The notes under the pieces are model-generated. The model was not told where the DNA came from. It did not search any database and was given only the letters and a program-made list of their open reading frames with translations. A stretch of 64,000 nucleotides of DNA from Echinococcus granulosus (taxonomy: Eukaryota; Platyhelminthes; Cestoda; Cyclophyllidea; Taeniidae): assembly GCF_000524195.1 (NCBI RefSeq), contig NW_020170386.1, positions 563,982 to 627,981 of the forward strand. Reading direction: 5' to 3'. The position numbers and the translations under genes are program-made. This document shows, piece by piece, positions 48,775-62,250 of the stretch. The stretch's first letter is position 1; every line of letters starts with the position of its first letter.

Positions 48775-49571
48775 CGTTATTTCCTCCCTCTTTCCTCGAT
48801 AATTGCTTATTAGCCCTCCTATATATTGTGCAATATATTTACACCTACTGCATTTAAATCTCGTCCGTAATGTGCGGCTAAATGCTCTTGACTGTTCAAT
48901 CATGAAGACCCTTGATTTGATGACGTGGGTGCCTTCGAATTTAAGACGCCGACAACGCCGCGAGGTCCTACCCTAAAAGCTTCATTTGATTGTGGGAGTT
49001 ACTTCACACGAATGCTCTCTGTAGATTATTTTGCTCAAGCTTCATTCTTAACTGCCACACTTACCATGCAGGATACACCTCTTTCTTCAGCACTGCCTCA
49101 CATAACGAATAAATCTGGTCACGACGCACAAACTTGCTTAGGATATTGCGATTCTGAGAAATTTTTAGAAGCAGATTTAGTCTTGATCGCTTTCGCAAGA
49201 TTAGTGCGGTTAAAAGCATTGTTTTGTCAAAACCTAGATGTACAAACGAGCGGGATCTCTGCCACATCGGCGGATTGATTTGAGTCTCTGGGAATATGCC
49301 GTTTCAGATAGTGGAAGAAGGACCGAATCTACACGGGTGGTTCGGTCCCCGACCCGTGTTTGACAATCGAGGCCATTCCAGTCTATGATAAGAGCGAGGA
49401 ACCTGCCACTTACAAATACAGAACGTACATTCTACGGCCAAGGGATGGTTAGTTTTAGTAAATGATACTTGAACGAAACCTGTGAAAGAAACGTCCGTTT
49501 CAGCCGTTAAATGCATGCGCAGGCGCGCAAATACAACCAGAAGCGGTAGTAGTGAGGAAAGTGGCAGAATT
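48775..49571. other. Intergenic interval between LAMTOR5 and the zinc-finger gene
   Basis: About 0.8 kb holding the LAMTOR5 3' UTR and the 3' UTR of the convergent zinc-finger gene. The plus-strand ORF at 48925-49278 has no recognisable similarity and no splice support. Confidence 0.4.
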
Positions 49572-50950
49572 CTACTTCTCATGAATCCAATGCTTGTGGG
49601 TCACATTGGCATTGGTGTCAGTGTTGGAGGGCTTCTTGGGTCGGCGTGGAGGGGGTTCGACATTGACGTCGGCGACGATGAGGGAAGTGGAGCTGCGGGC
49701 CCCGCCTTCGTCAAGGTGCTGTTGGTGCTGCGGTGGCGGCGATGGTGATGCCATGCAGAGAAGGTAACCATGTTCGGAAATAATGCCGCCGACCTGTTTT
49801 CTCTCTGGCGCCGTCCCATCGCCGTCCTCGCTGCCCGTCACCACGATGCAACCACTACCCGCCGTCGGAGTAGCCTCCTTCTGCGGCCAGCGCCCCATCG
49901 TCTGGTGCACCAAGCGGATGTGTCGGTCTAGGTTGAAGCTGGCAGCAGTCGAAGACGAACACAACTAGGATTTGTCCAAGCAATTACGTATCGCTTCGTT
50001 CTAATAAGACTTTATCACTGGACCACCTAGCATTTACTACTAATTCTGTTTGTTTTGCAAATGCAAAGGCAGACCTCCCTCCGGAGAAAAATGTCACACA
50101 AGCTGCACCATAAACACGGAACACAGAATAGAAGAGAGTAACGTTAATCAGAGGGCCCTGATATATCAAATAGTCCGACGACTCCACAACAAATTCTCAT
50201 TCCTTTCGACACAGAGTGCGCATGTGGTAAGAAAAGAAACAACGAGGAACATGCACCAACGGTAAACAACTTCTACACTATGGACTTACTGATTGCTGAT
50301 GCGTTTTGAGCAGATAGGGCAGGTGACAGAGTTGCTCTGGTTGTGAACGCGCTGAAAGTGAGTCGTCATGTTGCCTTTTGTGCTGAATGTTGTACCTGGT
50401 AAAACATCCGAGCTGACCTTTACATGAAGAGGCCTAATTTGTGGCTGGAAGTACGATAGCCATAATAATTTCTAAATTCATTTTTCCTTCAATTAATTTA
50501 CGGCAGACTACTTACAGAATGATTACAAAGTACAAAGCGAAACCACTGGTCGATGAAGCGGGAAAACAGCGCATCGATACCAGCGCTTCGATAAGTATAA
50601 CGGAAGTAGCCAGGATCCTAATGCGATTGAGAAGTGGTAGAAGTAGTGCCTTTTAAAATCCCTTAGAATTGGTAGGCAATCATTAATGGTACATTCATTT
50701 ACCGTTCTACAAGTGGGTGAAAAAAGTCGCGGATGCTAGGTGAATTTACGTAGTCACAATAGGTTAATGGAGCATATTTTACCGAACTTTTGCGTAGTGA
50801 GCTTAAAAAGGATACAGCATAGTTGCACCACAAAAATATTACTGACTCAGGTGACTTACGACACTCGGGACAAACGAATCTGTACTTATTGTGAACGTTC
50901 TTCAAATGCTGCTGGTACTGGGCGGCACTACTGAATCCCAAACTGCAAGG
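49572..50950 (-). CDS. C2H2 zinc-finger protein, 3' exons
   Basis: Exons 50860-50950, 50290-50395 and 49572-49938 join in phase and encode three consecutive C2H2 fingers: PC..F..QYQQHLKNVH (first Cys in the preceding exon), FVCPEC..F..NMTTHFQRVH, and CPICSKRISNHFNLDRHIRLVH. The second and third fingers are each interrupted by an intron. After the fingers comes a low-complexity tail of about 105 residues with Pro-, Gln- and His-rich parts, ending at a TGA at 49572. It is probably a nuclear DNA- or RNA-binding regulator. The fingers lack TGEKP linkers, so it is not a KRAB-type array. I could not name an orthologue. Confidence 0.8.
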
Positions 50951-52279
50951 CTGAAAGAAAGAAAGTGAATGCAACTCATTTTGCGAGTAGTGCCAAGCTG
51001 ACGAAACTTGTTGTAGGATTACGGAAGTAACGAGGAGTTATGCAAGGTAGGAGCACTTTAATCCCTGAAAAATAGATCACTCGAAGGGTGTGTAGGCCGT
51101 TTCCTAAGGTAATGATGCAAGAGTTAACTGACAGAGCGCCAACATGCCTTTATTGCATACTAACACAAAAATCTCCCACAGCAAGGTGAAGAGGACACGT
51201 TAGATGATCAGAAAAAGCTAAAAGTCTAGGTGCATAACTCAAAACAATGACACAGTTGAGTAACTGTAAATGTGATGGAGTTTCCTCAACCTCTTTTACG
51301 TGACTAAGATAAAAAATCTAATGCCATCATAGATAAAAAGACGGCTACCAACAAAGACTAGATAACTGTCAAACCTATGCTTTCCTATCCAATAAATAAC
51401 AGGACTGGGAAGTAACTAAACAGTACTACAATATTTTACTAAAACATATTGTTTGATAGAACAGCGACGCCTTGGGTAAGGAACACCACACGCCATCCAC
51501 TTAAACGTACGTAAAACTAGCATTTTGAGCGAGATGAAGTACCGTGCAAGTAATGGGGAAAGTTTGGATGATTTTAATGGTGCAATTTGAATGAAGGGAT
51601 TATGGAAAACTTGCTTCACAGAATCGTTTCCACGACGAGCTCGGTGTATCCGTCGTAAGATTGCACAGACGAACAGTGGAATCGTTGGGGGGAAACACTG
51701 CGGGGATTTGAGGCGCACGAGAACAATCTAAGATAACACAATTCCGAACAATGTAGTGAAATGAATTACTAAGACGAATGATTTTAATTCGTACAATACC
51801 CAAATGCTGTAATTTACAAAAAAATTTTCTCAAAAGGCTACGGATACTTCTAATTCACAAACTCACCCCTGAGAATCAAGCAAATTTGCTTAAAATGCTG
51901 TGGACATTGGATGGCATCTTTTTATTTACTCAAATATTGCGTGCTAGCCGAAGGAATATAGCAGTAAAAAGGAAATCAAAATCGTAACTTCGTCGACGCA
52001 AACAGACGCAAGTATAAGAGTGACTGCAATGTACTGACGAAAGCTTTGCCACTAAAAATTACCTCAAAGGAACCATTCTACAAATGCAGAGCTTAATAAC
52101 TAAATACTTATGAAGTTAAATAACAGTAATGGAAGAAAATCACAGAAAGCCCTGGTTGTGATTCACAGAACAGCGCCTAAAGGCATATATAGAAATTCGA
52201 CTGAACATTAGCACAAATGAATCAATGAGAATAAGGGGGGACTTCATGAGGCAGTGTGTTTTCTCTCCATCAATTTTTG
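50951..52279. other. Probable intron of the zinc-finger gene
   Basis: About 1.3 kb between zinc-finger exons on the same strand. A small exon supplying the first Cys of the next finger should be here. I did not identify it. Confidence 0.35.
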
Positions 52280-52722
52280 CTAGCAGCGTTGTGATGAGAT
52301 GTGGGGATTCGTCCCACCTAGACTGCGTGAGACGACCAAACTGGAGCACCGGTGCTGCTGGGCATCGGGGGCGTCGACGGCAAGCGGACTGTTGGGAAGA
52401 ATGGTGGAGCACTTGTCGCAGCAACGCAGTTCCGCGTGTAACCGCAGGTGAGCAGCAATTAGCTCCACCGAGCTCTGCTCCACTAAAAGGAGTATTTGAT
52501 GGAGAGAGTGAGAGAATAAGCGAATACGAACCGATAGTAAACTGGGCCACGCATAGTCCACACTTCCACAAGAATGGCTTCCACGAGGACTCTTGCTGAA
52601 TGTCAACGGAAATCAGGACATCAACTGTTGCAGGTGATTTATAAGACAGTCTGGTGACCGAGTCTATGGCAACTTCTATCCCATTTGCGGAAGCGTAAAC
52701 CATCTGAGGCCGAGGAATTGAA
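52280..52722 (-). CDS. Probable upstream exons of the C2H2 zinc-finger gene
   Basis: An exon from a CTTTAG acceptor at 52722 encodes SIPRPQMVYASANGIEV and ends soon after WKCGLCVAQF, the start of a C2H2 finger. An intron of about 49 nt (52483-52531) leads to VELIAAHLRLHAELRCCDKC, which supplies the two His and a following Cys pair. Spacing between the second Cys and first His is longer than normal, so the exact border may be wrong. More coding sequence probably continues up to about 53.0 kb (LQSVSSVPVGRIGRGG frame), where two frames are open. Confidence 0.5.
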
Positions 52723-53794
52723 CTAAAGGAAGATAAAGTAGATCCATGCCTTGCCTTAAGTATCCGACAGATACATTCATGTTACTTTTGTTGGTGCAGT
52801 TTGAGTCGGTTAACTGGAGACGCCGCCAAGGCCGTTCGTCGCCCGAGGTCAGAAGGACGTGGAGTGGGAGCGGGGCCTGAAGCACACGAGTGTTTATGAT
52901 GCCTCGAACCGCCTCGGCCAATTCTGCCCACTGGCACACTGGATACCGACTGTAAGACAGCGAGGCTACCAAAGTTGACCCGACACCTGCCGTGGCCGTC
53001 TGCAGCATAGCCCAAATGCATAAAGACATACCGAGAAGGTTAAAATCTTCATGGGTCAGTAACTGTCCAAACTAGCACGTGCACAAAGTATACGGAGATG
53101 CCACAATCAGTTCGCAAGATTTGCGAATCGAATTATGCCAGTGATAGTCACGGTGACTCCCGTAGATATCCAGCCTTCGATTTTAACTTTTCAAAGAAGT
53201 GAACATTGAAAATCGTTGCATAAAGGCTATGAAAAGACACCAATAGTTTTAGTCTCACCGCTATCTTTGACACATCGATCCATTTAATAAGATTTACAAT
53301 GCTAACATAATCATAGATGTGGAGCTATCGAAGAATTATAATCTACGGATAATCCAGTCGGACCTACAGACTTGTAATAAAAAAAAGCCATCCTAGGATT
53401 TTCACATGCACAGACAATCAAAAGAGACTGCAAGCTAAATAAAAACAATTGTACTAATTTGGCACACAGTAAATGCGTACAAAAGGTGTGAATGTTAGCT
53501 TGAAAGAGAAGGGTTAGAGACAGAGCGCAAAGCCCCCCTGAGGGTCACAAAGATGGTCGAGACTGCGGCAGGAAAAGACAACTGAAAAGTTGTTTAACTC
53601 CATTAGAGTGGTGACCTGGCTGTGTGGCGCGTAAGAGAAGGAGACTCGTGGTAATGGTGAGGCGGTTGCGCAGGTAGGCAGGGTAAGGAAGTGGGGTGAA
53701 ACGTGAGCAGAGAAGCGCAACCACGCCGGACATCGCGATTGCACCGCCTGTAGACGGTTTGTGCATCTCGCCTCGTCAGGGTCCATCTGCCTAC

Positions 53795-55897
53795 CTGTCG
53801 AAGCATCAATTAGCGCGGTGAGAGAGTGCTTCACTCTCGCTGTGGAGCGATCAATGTCGTAGACAAGAATCCAGTTGGGCTCAAGTGGAGATGTGAAGAG
53901 AATACGATCCGTCAAACCTGCGCAATCGGGTATCTACAGTTAAGATGGTCCTACTTTGATGACAGCAACTCGCTTTGATAGAATCAACTTATCGCACACA
54001 GTGTGAAAAACTGCTTACATCGAAAACCACTTCTTCCATATGTGCGATAACGGGCATGTCGAAAGACGAGTCTTCAACTTGGTCATAGGGTCGCCACTTT
54101 TGGGTGTCAAAATATGAGTGACACTGGCCACAGAGACGATTAGCCAAGAGCTTATCAGGGCTCAAACTGGATGAAGCGAACGGAGCATCCAAATTAATCT
54201 TGCCACGCTGTGGTACAAGCGCCTTTAATGAAAGATCAAGGAAGTCGATCAGTACATAACTAGACGTAGAATTTATGACACGTAAAAGTTAGCAAAAGTG
54301 ATATTGTCAGGCACCTTTGTAATCAAAGATAAAAAGTCGCGATTCAGGAAGTGGATATCAGATAATATTTCTGGTTAAATTGCAAAAAAATTTGTGTTTT
54401 GACCCACCCAATGCAAATAGGAGGCCCGGATATCCTGTAACATGGCTAAATAGTTCAGCGGCCGGCAGGAATACAGTTGTCTACGGGAGACCAACAGAGA
54501 AGACGTCCAATGGTCAAATGTATGCCTCGGTCCGATACACTTATGGCCCTGCAAAAATTTTCTGGCTGGAAGCTAAAAATCAAAGGAGCATTACTTATTT
54601 TAAAAACACTGCAGGCAATTCAAATCGTGTCTTAAATGATAAACCAGGAAATTAGAAATATGGATGACAAATATGGTAAAGTTACCCACGACTGCATGAT
54701 TACTCAATACTTACAAGAGGATGCCTGTGACCCTCCGGCCAGGGTTCGGTCCACTTGACGATACGTACAGGAAGCGTTGCAAGAGCACATCGTTTTCCAA
54801 CGCCACACGATTCCTCCCAATTGTAATTCGCCCAATCGGATGGCAAAAATTGCGGGCGTTCAGAAGAAAATCGGCATCGGCTGGAGTCATCTGACCAGAA
54901 AAAACACGATGAGCAATAGTTGTTCGTCAAAAATGATCCTTGATGCGCTAAAGGAGGCGGATATGAAAGACTTCCCCTTGCGTGTTTACCATGATGCGCG
55001 TAAGAACCCTAATGATAGGTTTTCGTTGAAATGCAAGAAGCAACAATACCATAGGCATTGAACACGACCAACTGTTACCGAACGAACAGCTGAGGAGGCG
55101 GACTTGACGACCTTGACTAACCCATGTAACCCGCAAACGACCCGTTTCAGGACACACTGAAGGATGCACACTAGCGGTCAGGTCTCCCATACACGAACAC
55201 ACTTGTCCTTTCGACGTGATTTTAGAGAGGACATGGAATTAGCCTACCCTTGTAAATGCAATTAGGACTACCGTCCACTACTTCTGTAGACCAGCCAGAG
55301 ATACACTCGCGACCATAGAAAGAGCAGTCAGGGGATAAATTAAGAAGTTGAAAATGCTTGGAACAGTTGAAAGAAGTGCGCGTTCCGATAAGAGCACATG
55401 CTCGCCGGCAGTCAGTACAGTCTGGTTCGGGCATTGTACCCCAAACAAGCGAAATATAATCTATTCCCTACAAACAAAGAAAGCTGGATGACTCAATAAA
55501 AGTAGACTATTTAGCCGTAGCAAGCTATTCCACTTACCAACGAATAAATTAGAACGAATATCTGTGTATCAGAGGTAGACTGAAGGAAGCGGACTCCAAC
55601 TTGGTCGTAGACCCGACTAGTTGATATCGATGCGGAAAATACTGCAAAGGGTTTATTCAACCAGGAACAAGGCGAGCCCTCTTCACCGGGTATAAGCCAG
55701 AAAGTGAGTCTAAATACACCCAATCTGGAAACATAAGACACAAGGAAGCGTCCATCCGCTGTGAAGCCCAAAAATACTTCATCATATAAGGTCTTAGGAA
55801 GAATGTCCCACAGACATATAGGCCTTAGACCCGGAAATATGGGAAGTCGCGTGCCGAACATTTCTCGACGAAATAGTGCTTGAATCAGGTCCATGTT
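53795..55897 (-). CDS. DCAF15-like CRL4 substrate-receptor protein (3' end unresolved)
   Basis: Resembles DCAF15, a DDB1-associated substrate receptor of CUL4 ubiquitin ligases. Exons supported: 55538-55894 (ATG at 55894), 55248-55467, 54019-54207 and 53795-53933, with at least one more between 54.2 and 55.2 kb. The N-terminal exon has LRPICLWD and DEVFLGFTADGRFLVSYV, matching the DCAF15 stretch around FLGFSKCGRYVLSYT. The second exon has DYISLVWGTMPEPDCTDC followed by a spaced Cys and His, matching its IYVSTVAV..CAAC..C..H zinc site. The third and fourth exons (SSFDMPVIAHMEEVVFD, EPNWILVYDID) fit the C-terminal part less clearly. DET1 has a similar N terminus and is the main alternative. The stop codon was not located. 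Confidence 0.62.
54208..55247. other. Intron region with an unresolved middle exon of the DCAF15-like gene
   Basis: On the minus strand 54726-54890 is open in two frames (SDWANYNWEESCGVG, or RNRVALENDVLLQRF in the other frame) and ends near a GTAAGT donor at 54713. One of them is probably coding; I could not decide which. Confidence 0.35.
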
Positions 55898-56030
55898 CTA
55901 AAAGTAGCGAGCACAACACTATGTATGGTAATCAGGCTCACAGACCAGGTGTAATAACTACTAGTATGGGCAAAGTGGTTCCGTAAAACACGAACGGGGG
56001 GTGTCAAGAGGAAAACAGGGAAGATAGGCG

Positions 56031-56036
56031 TTTATT
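56031..56036 (-). terminator. Poly(A) signal of SDHAF4
   Basis: TTTATT on the plus strand is AATAAA for the minus-strand transcript, 43 nt downstream of the SDHAF4 stop codon. Confidence 0.5.
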
Positions 56037-56078
56037 CAAATATGAATACTTCAAGATAAAACCAAAGTACTAGTGCTG

Positions 56079-56339
56079 TCAAAAGTCAATACATCTCCCT
56101 TTGCGTTCCCAGTCTCCGTAACGGGTTGGTTCAGGACCTCTAGGTCCATCCCTTTCGCCAGTCTTTGGGTTTATATCGTTGGGAAATCTTTCGAGTGGTT
56201 CTTTTTCGGCATCCGGATGTGGTTCCAATGTACGATTAAGCCCTTTGCCGACCTCCTCGCAGGCCGAAGAAAATAAGGCCCGACAGTTAACCGCAGCAGA
56301 CCTTACGTTTGTAAACCCACCAACAACGGCGCGCAACAT
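56079..56339 (-). CDS. SDHAF4: Succinate dehydrogenase assembly factor 4
   Basis: Mitochondrial chaperone that binds the flavinylated SDHA subunit and helps assembly of complex II. An 86-residue single-exon ORF ends [20 protein letters not shown], which is the invariant family C terminus. It is preceded by [18 protein letters not shown], again the family consensus. The start at ATG 56339 gives [20 protein letters not shown], a basic hydrophobic presequence typical of a matrix protein. The same frame stays open upstream to about 56381 with a non-ATG start. A minus-strand AATAAA at 56031-56036 lies 43 nt past the stop. Confidence 0.95.
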   Translation of the reverse strand: MLRAVVGGFTNVRSAAVNCRALFSSACEEVGKGLNRTLEPHPDAEKEPLERFPNDINPKTGERDGPRGPEPTRYGDWERKGRCIDF

Positions 56340-57227
56340 CGATCCCCCCTGGAATTCCCGGGTGACATATAGCTCAGACAAACTTCAAAATGTAGCATTA
56401 ACTCAAATAAGTCCCATAACTACCAAGTTTTGATAAATAGTTATTTTTAAAAAGTTTATTCATCTGAATAAGAGATTTTGACACAAACGAAGCCCGCATT
56501 TAAGATTTTATGTCACAATCTTGTAATGGGGCAAAAAAATGGCAAAATAATACAATAATTGCCCAAAAACTTTGATATTGTAGCAACTTTACTTGGTGAA
56601 ATTAGCAAAACTAGCTTGTCAAGATACATCTCGCGTGTGCAGCAAACTGGCTTCCAAAACAGCGCGTCTATCGCTCTTTTTGGATCACAACTAATTTTGT
56701 ACGAAATAGTCATTTTATCATGTTTCAATAGTTTCAAACCGTTTGCACTCCATCTAAAGGGGGAAAATAATCATATGCTTGCTCTGCAGCTCTGCTTGCT
56801 TACTTTTGCTACATAAAACGTGTTATGTGTGCATTTTTTGACTAAAGCACGCGCGGATTCTCATTTTTTCAATTGTTTCTTAAACGCTAAAATTGCCCTT
56901 ATTTCTACACCCACATACGCAGCTGATGTTTTTCAGCCCTTCGGATCCTCAGACACCTATTTGGTGCATACCCTGTGTGGCGTTACATGTTTCAGTTCCA
57001 AAGTAGTTTGGCGTGCTAAGCTATTTTGATTTTGCAGTTTGCGGCGATTCAATAAATACTCTTTCTACTTCTACTCTTTGTTGCTGTTGGATTCAAACCA
57101 CTTGGGTTTGTTTCTTTGTTCTTAAATGGGATTCCCATGAACTATTATAGTGCCGGGGACTTTTTGTGCACTTAAGTTTATATTGTTCCGTATTTTTCAA
57201 CGTTATTGCTGGAGAATAACTGCTGAA
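56340..57227. promoter_or_regulatory. Interval between divergent SDHAF4 and WDR37 genes
   Basis: About 0.9 kb between two start codons on opposite strands. It must hold both 5' ends. ORFs inside it show no family similarity. No promoter motif is obvious. Confidence 0.35.
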
Positions 57228-60200
57228 ATGACTTCTATCGGCACTGGAGCTTCATCAGTTTGTGTAGCCTCTCAGACAGACGGTGATTGGCTGGGGATTA
57301 CGGCTGCCGAAATCTCTGAATCCGCACTTCCTCGTGAATTCCGCAATCGTCTTCACAAAATGTTTGAACGTATTGAGCGTGAATTTGAGAGGGAGTATCA
57401 TAAACTTTGTGCCGAAAACTATGCATGTAGGGTTTGATTTAGGATTTCCGTAGTTTTTCAATTCCATCCCTTTTTTCACTCAGCAAAATGTAGCTGATTC
57501 TACTCTGTTTTTGAATATCGCTCTCGATTGACAATGATCGTGTCGTTGGCTCTTTGACTATAGTGCAGGAGAAATTGGAGAAATTTGAAGATGTTGAACA
57601 TCCGGAGTCCTCAATTTTTACCAGAAAGTGTGAGTTTTATGCGGCCTTAACAGTATTTTTTCTACTATATTTTGGTGTCTGGACGTATTATGGTAATGAA
57701 TTCCTCGTCATTTTTAAGGACTGCAGATTCTTGATCCTTGTCCTCTTATCTTTGTTTTCCTTTCTGACGTTAGTAACGGCCAGTCAGCTGTCCCACCGCA
57801 TCAAGCAGCAGTACAAGCAGTCCACTTCGCGCCTCGTCTCGAGCCTTCGCCCGGCCTCTGGTGGCCTCACCCTCCCCAGTCCCGGCTCCATCCCGGACTC
57901 CTCACGCTGCGGCTCGTGGAAATTTGTTCATAGATTCACAGGTCATCGCGATGGGGTCTGGGAGGCCACCTGTTTCCACAATCTCATTGCCACGGCTTCA
58001 GCTGACACTACCGTTCGATTGTGGAGTAATTCAGAACAACACAAGTTAGCATGACCCTTTCCGTGATTGAGATCTCCCTGATCATGTCTGAGTTTGCCAT
58101 GCGGTTGGAGCTCGAAGTCTTTTGGACTTTTACATTTGCTCTTTTTAACCTCACTATTATTAGCCCATGCAAATTAGATGGTCATCAATGTTTTCACTGC
58201 TAGTGTTATTGGCTGTGCAAGTTTGTGATTTTGTGCTAACTAAAGCGAGAAATATTACTAATTGTAACTATTTCCACAGTTGCTTGCTCATTTACTCGGG
58301 TCACTCAGGCTCGGTAAATTCGGTTCGCTTCCGCGATCGCGACAACCTCATGCTCACCTGTAGCGGCGACGGCACTGCACACCTCATTACCCTTCCCTCC
58401 GCCTTATTCGAGGCAGCTACCCCAGCTCGCTCCATCCAGAGTGCCTCTGGCGATCTTGGCAATGGACACCAGTCTGAGGGTACGCTTGCGCATCCTTCAC
58501 TCTCATTCGCTTTTGCCTACTTTTTACCATCCTTCCACTTGTTCTGCTCCTTTCAGGAACCAGCACTGGTGCTGAAGCAGATAACCAGGCCGAGGGTGAG
58601 TATAGGTAGTTTGTGCTTCTGTACCAGCTGGTTTTCATCACATATTTGATTACATTAAGCTCCTAGTAGTTCAGAGTAGTTCTATTGTGCCTAATGATTT
58701 TGAGTTGTTTGAGTTGTTGAAATATCTTCCTAGTTTAAATTACTCACTTTTAACTAGTTCTCACTAGCTCTTCAGATGGTTTGTCTTCTAACAGATCTCC
58801 TTTAATCTTCTGTACACACTTTTCTCACGCAGTAGTCCTCGTGCAACTGAAATGTCGTTACAACTAGGGCCTTCAGATTGCCTTCAGCCTTTGCTGTGTA
58901 AATATATGGATAGTTCTTTAATTGCCTCCATTCCTCCGTCCGCTAAAAATTTTCCGTCTTCACAACTCTGCCATCAACATTTATTTCATCACCTTTTATG
59001 CTCCAAGCCCGAATTTCTGTTTAAGTGCTTCTTTTGATGTTTTCCTCTTATTCTCGGAATTCTCTTCAACATGCAGTTTTGTAACTTGAGGACATATTGC
59101 CTAGCCCTGCAGTGCGTCAAAACGGTCGCCTCACACTATCCATCTGCCCTTAACCTTCCCTGCGCTCGTTCCCTGGACTCGCTTTTCTTTAGAACTTGGT
59201 CTACATCTGCTAACCGTTTTGATTACTCTAATGCGACTTCTTTTCTATGCGAAACCGCTGGTCACTAAGACCTTTTCCTTCCTAGTGTTGCGCGGCTATC
59301 TACGGTAGAGTATTCTAGCGGTTCAATTTCCACCAACACTTTACTTTGTGCGTAATATTTTACTTTCCTCAAATAAAGATCATTTGATGCTTCATAAATG
59401 GTTTGAGGCAAAAAGCGGCCACATTGATAGGCAACTCCAATCTCGCTTGCCTAAAATTTATGTAACAAAAGTCTAGTTTAGTTGTGCAAATTTTTTCGTC
59501 ACAATCGATAGGGGCCATGAGTGGAATTGGATCCCCATACTGCATTATTGCATAACAGTCAACGGCTTGAATATCATCCTGAGCTCTTATCTGAGCATAG
59601 TTGTTTGAGCGATATAATAAACCATCTTGCCCTACAGTGTCACTGCTTTACCGTGTTTGTTTTGTTCATTTATATAAGAATTATCAAAACTGAAGCGTTT
59701 TTTTTGCTACCCGTGCTCTCTCAAAGTATCATTGTCAGCTATTTTTTGTGTTATTTCTAGCATTTTGGGCTAGTATGAATCAGACGATAGTGAAATAACA
59801 ATACAAATGGGGAGTTATAAATAAAATCCTCCTTAGATGCCATCATTAGCGGAAGGACCATGGGCATAATGCATAATTGTTACTGCGAGTTCATGCATGG
59901 TAATTGGCTCTTTGCTATTGCGTTGGGCTGATGCAGGTATTCAGCTGCCGATGCAACTGCGTGGTCCGTCAGCGGTGTTCCAGTCTGCAAGCCTCTTCGT
60001 GGCGGAGGCGGGGAGCGTTGGGGGGATATCCTCGGGCCTATTGACGTGCGACAGTGCCTCATCACTAGACTCCTACCCCCTTGCAGCAGCCGACTTTGTG
60101 TGTGGTCACGAGCAGCTTGTGACAGCCAGTTGGGACCGCCTGGGCCACTTGTACGACCTCAACACTGGTCAGGAGGTGCAGTCGCTCGCCGGCCACGATC

Positions 60201-62250
60201 GCGAGCTCACTGATGTGCGCTGCTGCCAGGACTCTAACCTCCCCGCCGTCGTCACCTCTGCCAGGGATTCCACCTTTCGCGTCTGGGACTTTCGCCAGCC
60301 TCGTCTTGAGGTACACGTGCAACAGGCTCACAGTCGGTCAGTTTTTTCCTCACTCGAGCTTTGCCACGGTTTCTAAGTGTAGTTTGGATTTGGATTCACG
60401 GGTTTGGTTACTTTTACATTTTTTAGGTAAAGTTACCGAATGTGGTCATAGTACATTTTTGACTATATGAACTTGATCATAAATGAGTCAGCGGTTAAAG
60501 TTCCCGGGCCAATGGTAATGGATTTGTGATGCGTTTTTTGTTTTCATTACTTTAACCAACCCATAAATCTGAATTTGATCTGAAATGGCTGGGCCGTTTC
60601 TTTTATAAATAATTATCCAGTCTGGTGGATGTAGGACTGTATCAACTGCACAATTCCTCCCTGGCTCGGGCCTGGATCAGATTGTGAGTGCGGGGACGGA
60701 CCGATGCTGTCGGCTGTGGGACTTGCGTAGCCTCCGATCGCCAATTTTTACGGTGCGCACAGATGCCAGCATCAACCGCTTGGCGATATCTCGGGCGGGT
60801 CTCCTGCGGCATCGCCAGGCTGTAGCTGGGGCCGGTGTTGCAGCGCAGTCGGGTGGCGAGGGGTGGAGCGCTGGGGCCGCAGTGGCGTCAGTAGCAATGG
60901 GGACGGTGGTGGTTGGAGGAGGAACGGGCAGTAACACGGTCGCATCCTTTACGGGTGCTGACGCCATCGCGCACTCCTGTGTCCTTGCCCTGCCCCTCGA
61001 CAATCGCACTCTTCGACTTCTGGCCGCCAATGGCTCACGCATCGGACGTATCCCTCGTAATATCACTCACGTAAGCCAACGCAGTCTCCTCTCCTGACCG
61101 GCAGATGCCTCCTCCCCGTTGGCTTTTGGGCTGTGATGGGGTCAAGGATGAATTGGTTCACATCAGCGAGGCACGGCTTCTTACGGATTTTTTACTTAGA
61201 AGTAGTTACGAAAATAGGCATTAGTTCGAATATTGGTGATAATGAAAACCCTCTGAGGATCGGGAAATCTCATGAGTCGATGAGTTACTGCTTACACGAA
61301 GGATTGAAATTCAATGGAAACGATGTGTAAAAAATACCTCTTTTTGCCAATAATATTCAAAAGCAATGTACTTGATCGGAGTGGTAGAGAAACTACCTGT
61401 CGTGAAATTTGAACTTTATGGATGTTTAGCTGAATATAGTCACTTTTGCGTTATTGGTTCTAACACGATTTTTTGAATGTGGAAAAACAAGGAGGTGGTA
61501 TCAATGTGCTATTTGTTTTTGTCATGTAGATTTTCCTAACCCGGTATCAATTCTGGATGAGGAAAATGTCTCCATTGATTTGGACTGCGAGCATATATCA
61601 ATCATAGGCACAAATCGTAAATCATCAGCGGTGTAATGTGTATAAGTAGGGCTCTGATGGATGCATAATTCAAAAGGGGCTTGACGGAGAGCGAGAGAGC
61701 CTCTTGTCAGCCCAATTGAAAAGCTGACTATTGTGAATTCAAGACCTATTCTAGGCCACCCAAATTGACTCCCTGATACATGAGATATAATGTTCGTGGA
61801 GAATATCCCAAGGAGTCTGAAAAGTGCAACTACTTGATCAAATCCACTTCTCCACTCTCGTGAGCAAACACTTACATTGTCTGCAAGAACACCATATTAA
61901 ATCTGTCTCTTATTGCAAACATTTATGACCATTTCTAAGTCTTCTTAGGAAATTAGTTATTACATTTTTGGCGAGAAATTTGCGTACAGCCCTTCGACGT
62001 AGGGCTGAGCGCAAGTCATTTTCTGACGGATGGTCTGCCCATCGTTTTCCATCCTCATGTTGACCTTGTTGCACCATTATTTCGTAAAAACCAAACTGAT
62101 AATTTATTTGCATGATGCTCTTTGCTCCGGTAACTGAAGGGCCACACGAGCGCCATCACAAGTGCAGCTTGGGCTCCTGAAGGCCAGTGCAATCTCTTCA
62201 CCACAGGCTTCGATCAGCAGCTCCTTGGGTGGCAGTTGCAGATCTCATGA
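57228..62250 (+). CDS. WDR37: WD-repeat protein 37
   Basis: Homologue of WDR37, a seven-bladed WD40 protein that partners PACS proteins in ER calcium and lymphocyte or neuronal homeostasis in vertebrates. Exons: 57228-57431, 57569-57627, 57784-58044, 58280-58479, 58557-58595, 59937-60336, 60635-61070 and 62140-62250; every phase matches. The N-terminal coiled coil (LHKMFERIEREFEREYHKL) aligns with LLELFGQIEREFENLY. Then come IKQQYKQSTSRLVSSL, FTGHRDGVWEATC, YSGHSGSVNSVRF, QLVTASWDRLGHLYDL, LAGHDRELTDVRC, RDSTFRVWDFRQP, RLWDLRSLRSPIFTVRTDASINRL, LPLDNRTLRLL, and a last exon with CNLFTTGFDQQLLGW that ends at TGA 62248-62250. Human WDR37 has the same order. An extra low-complexity Gly/Ala/Ser stretch of about 60 residues sits in the exon at 60635-61070. 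Confidence 0.93.

Noticed and set aside
49601..49819. Second minus-strand ORF within the zinc-finger tail
   Set aside because: It is a shifted frame of the finger-containing exon and lacks any finger motif.
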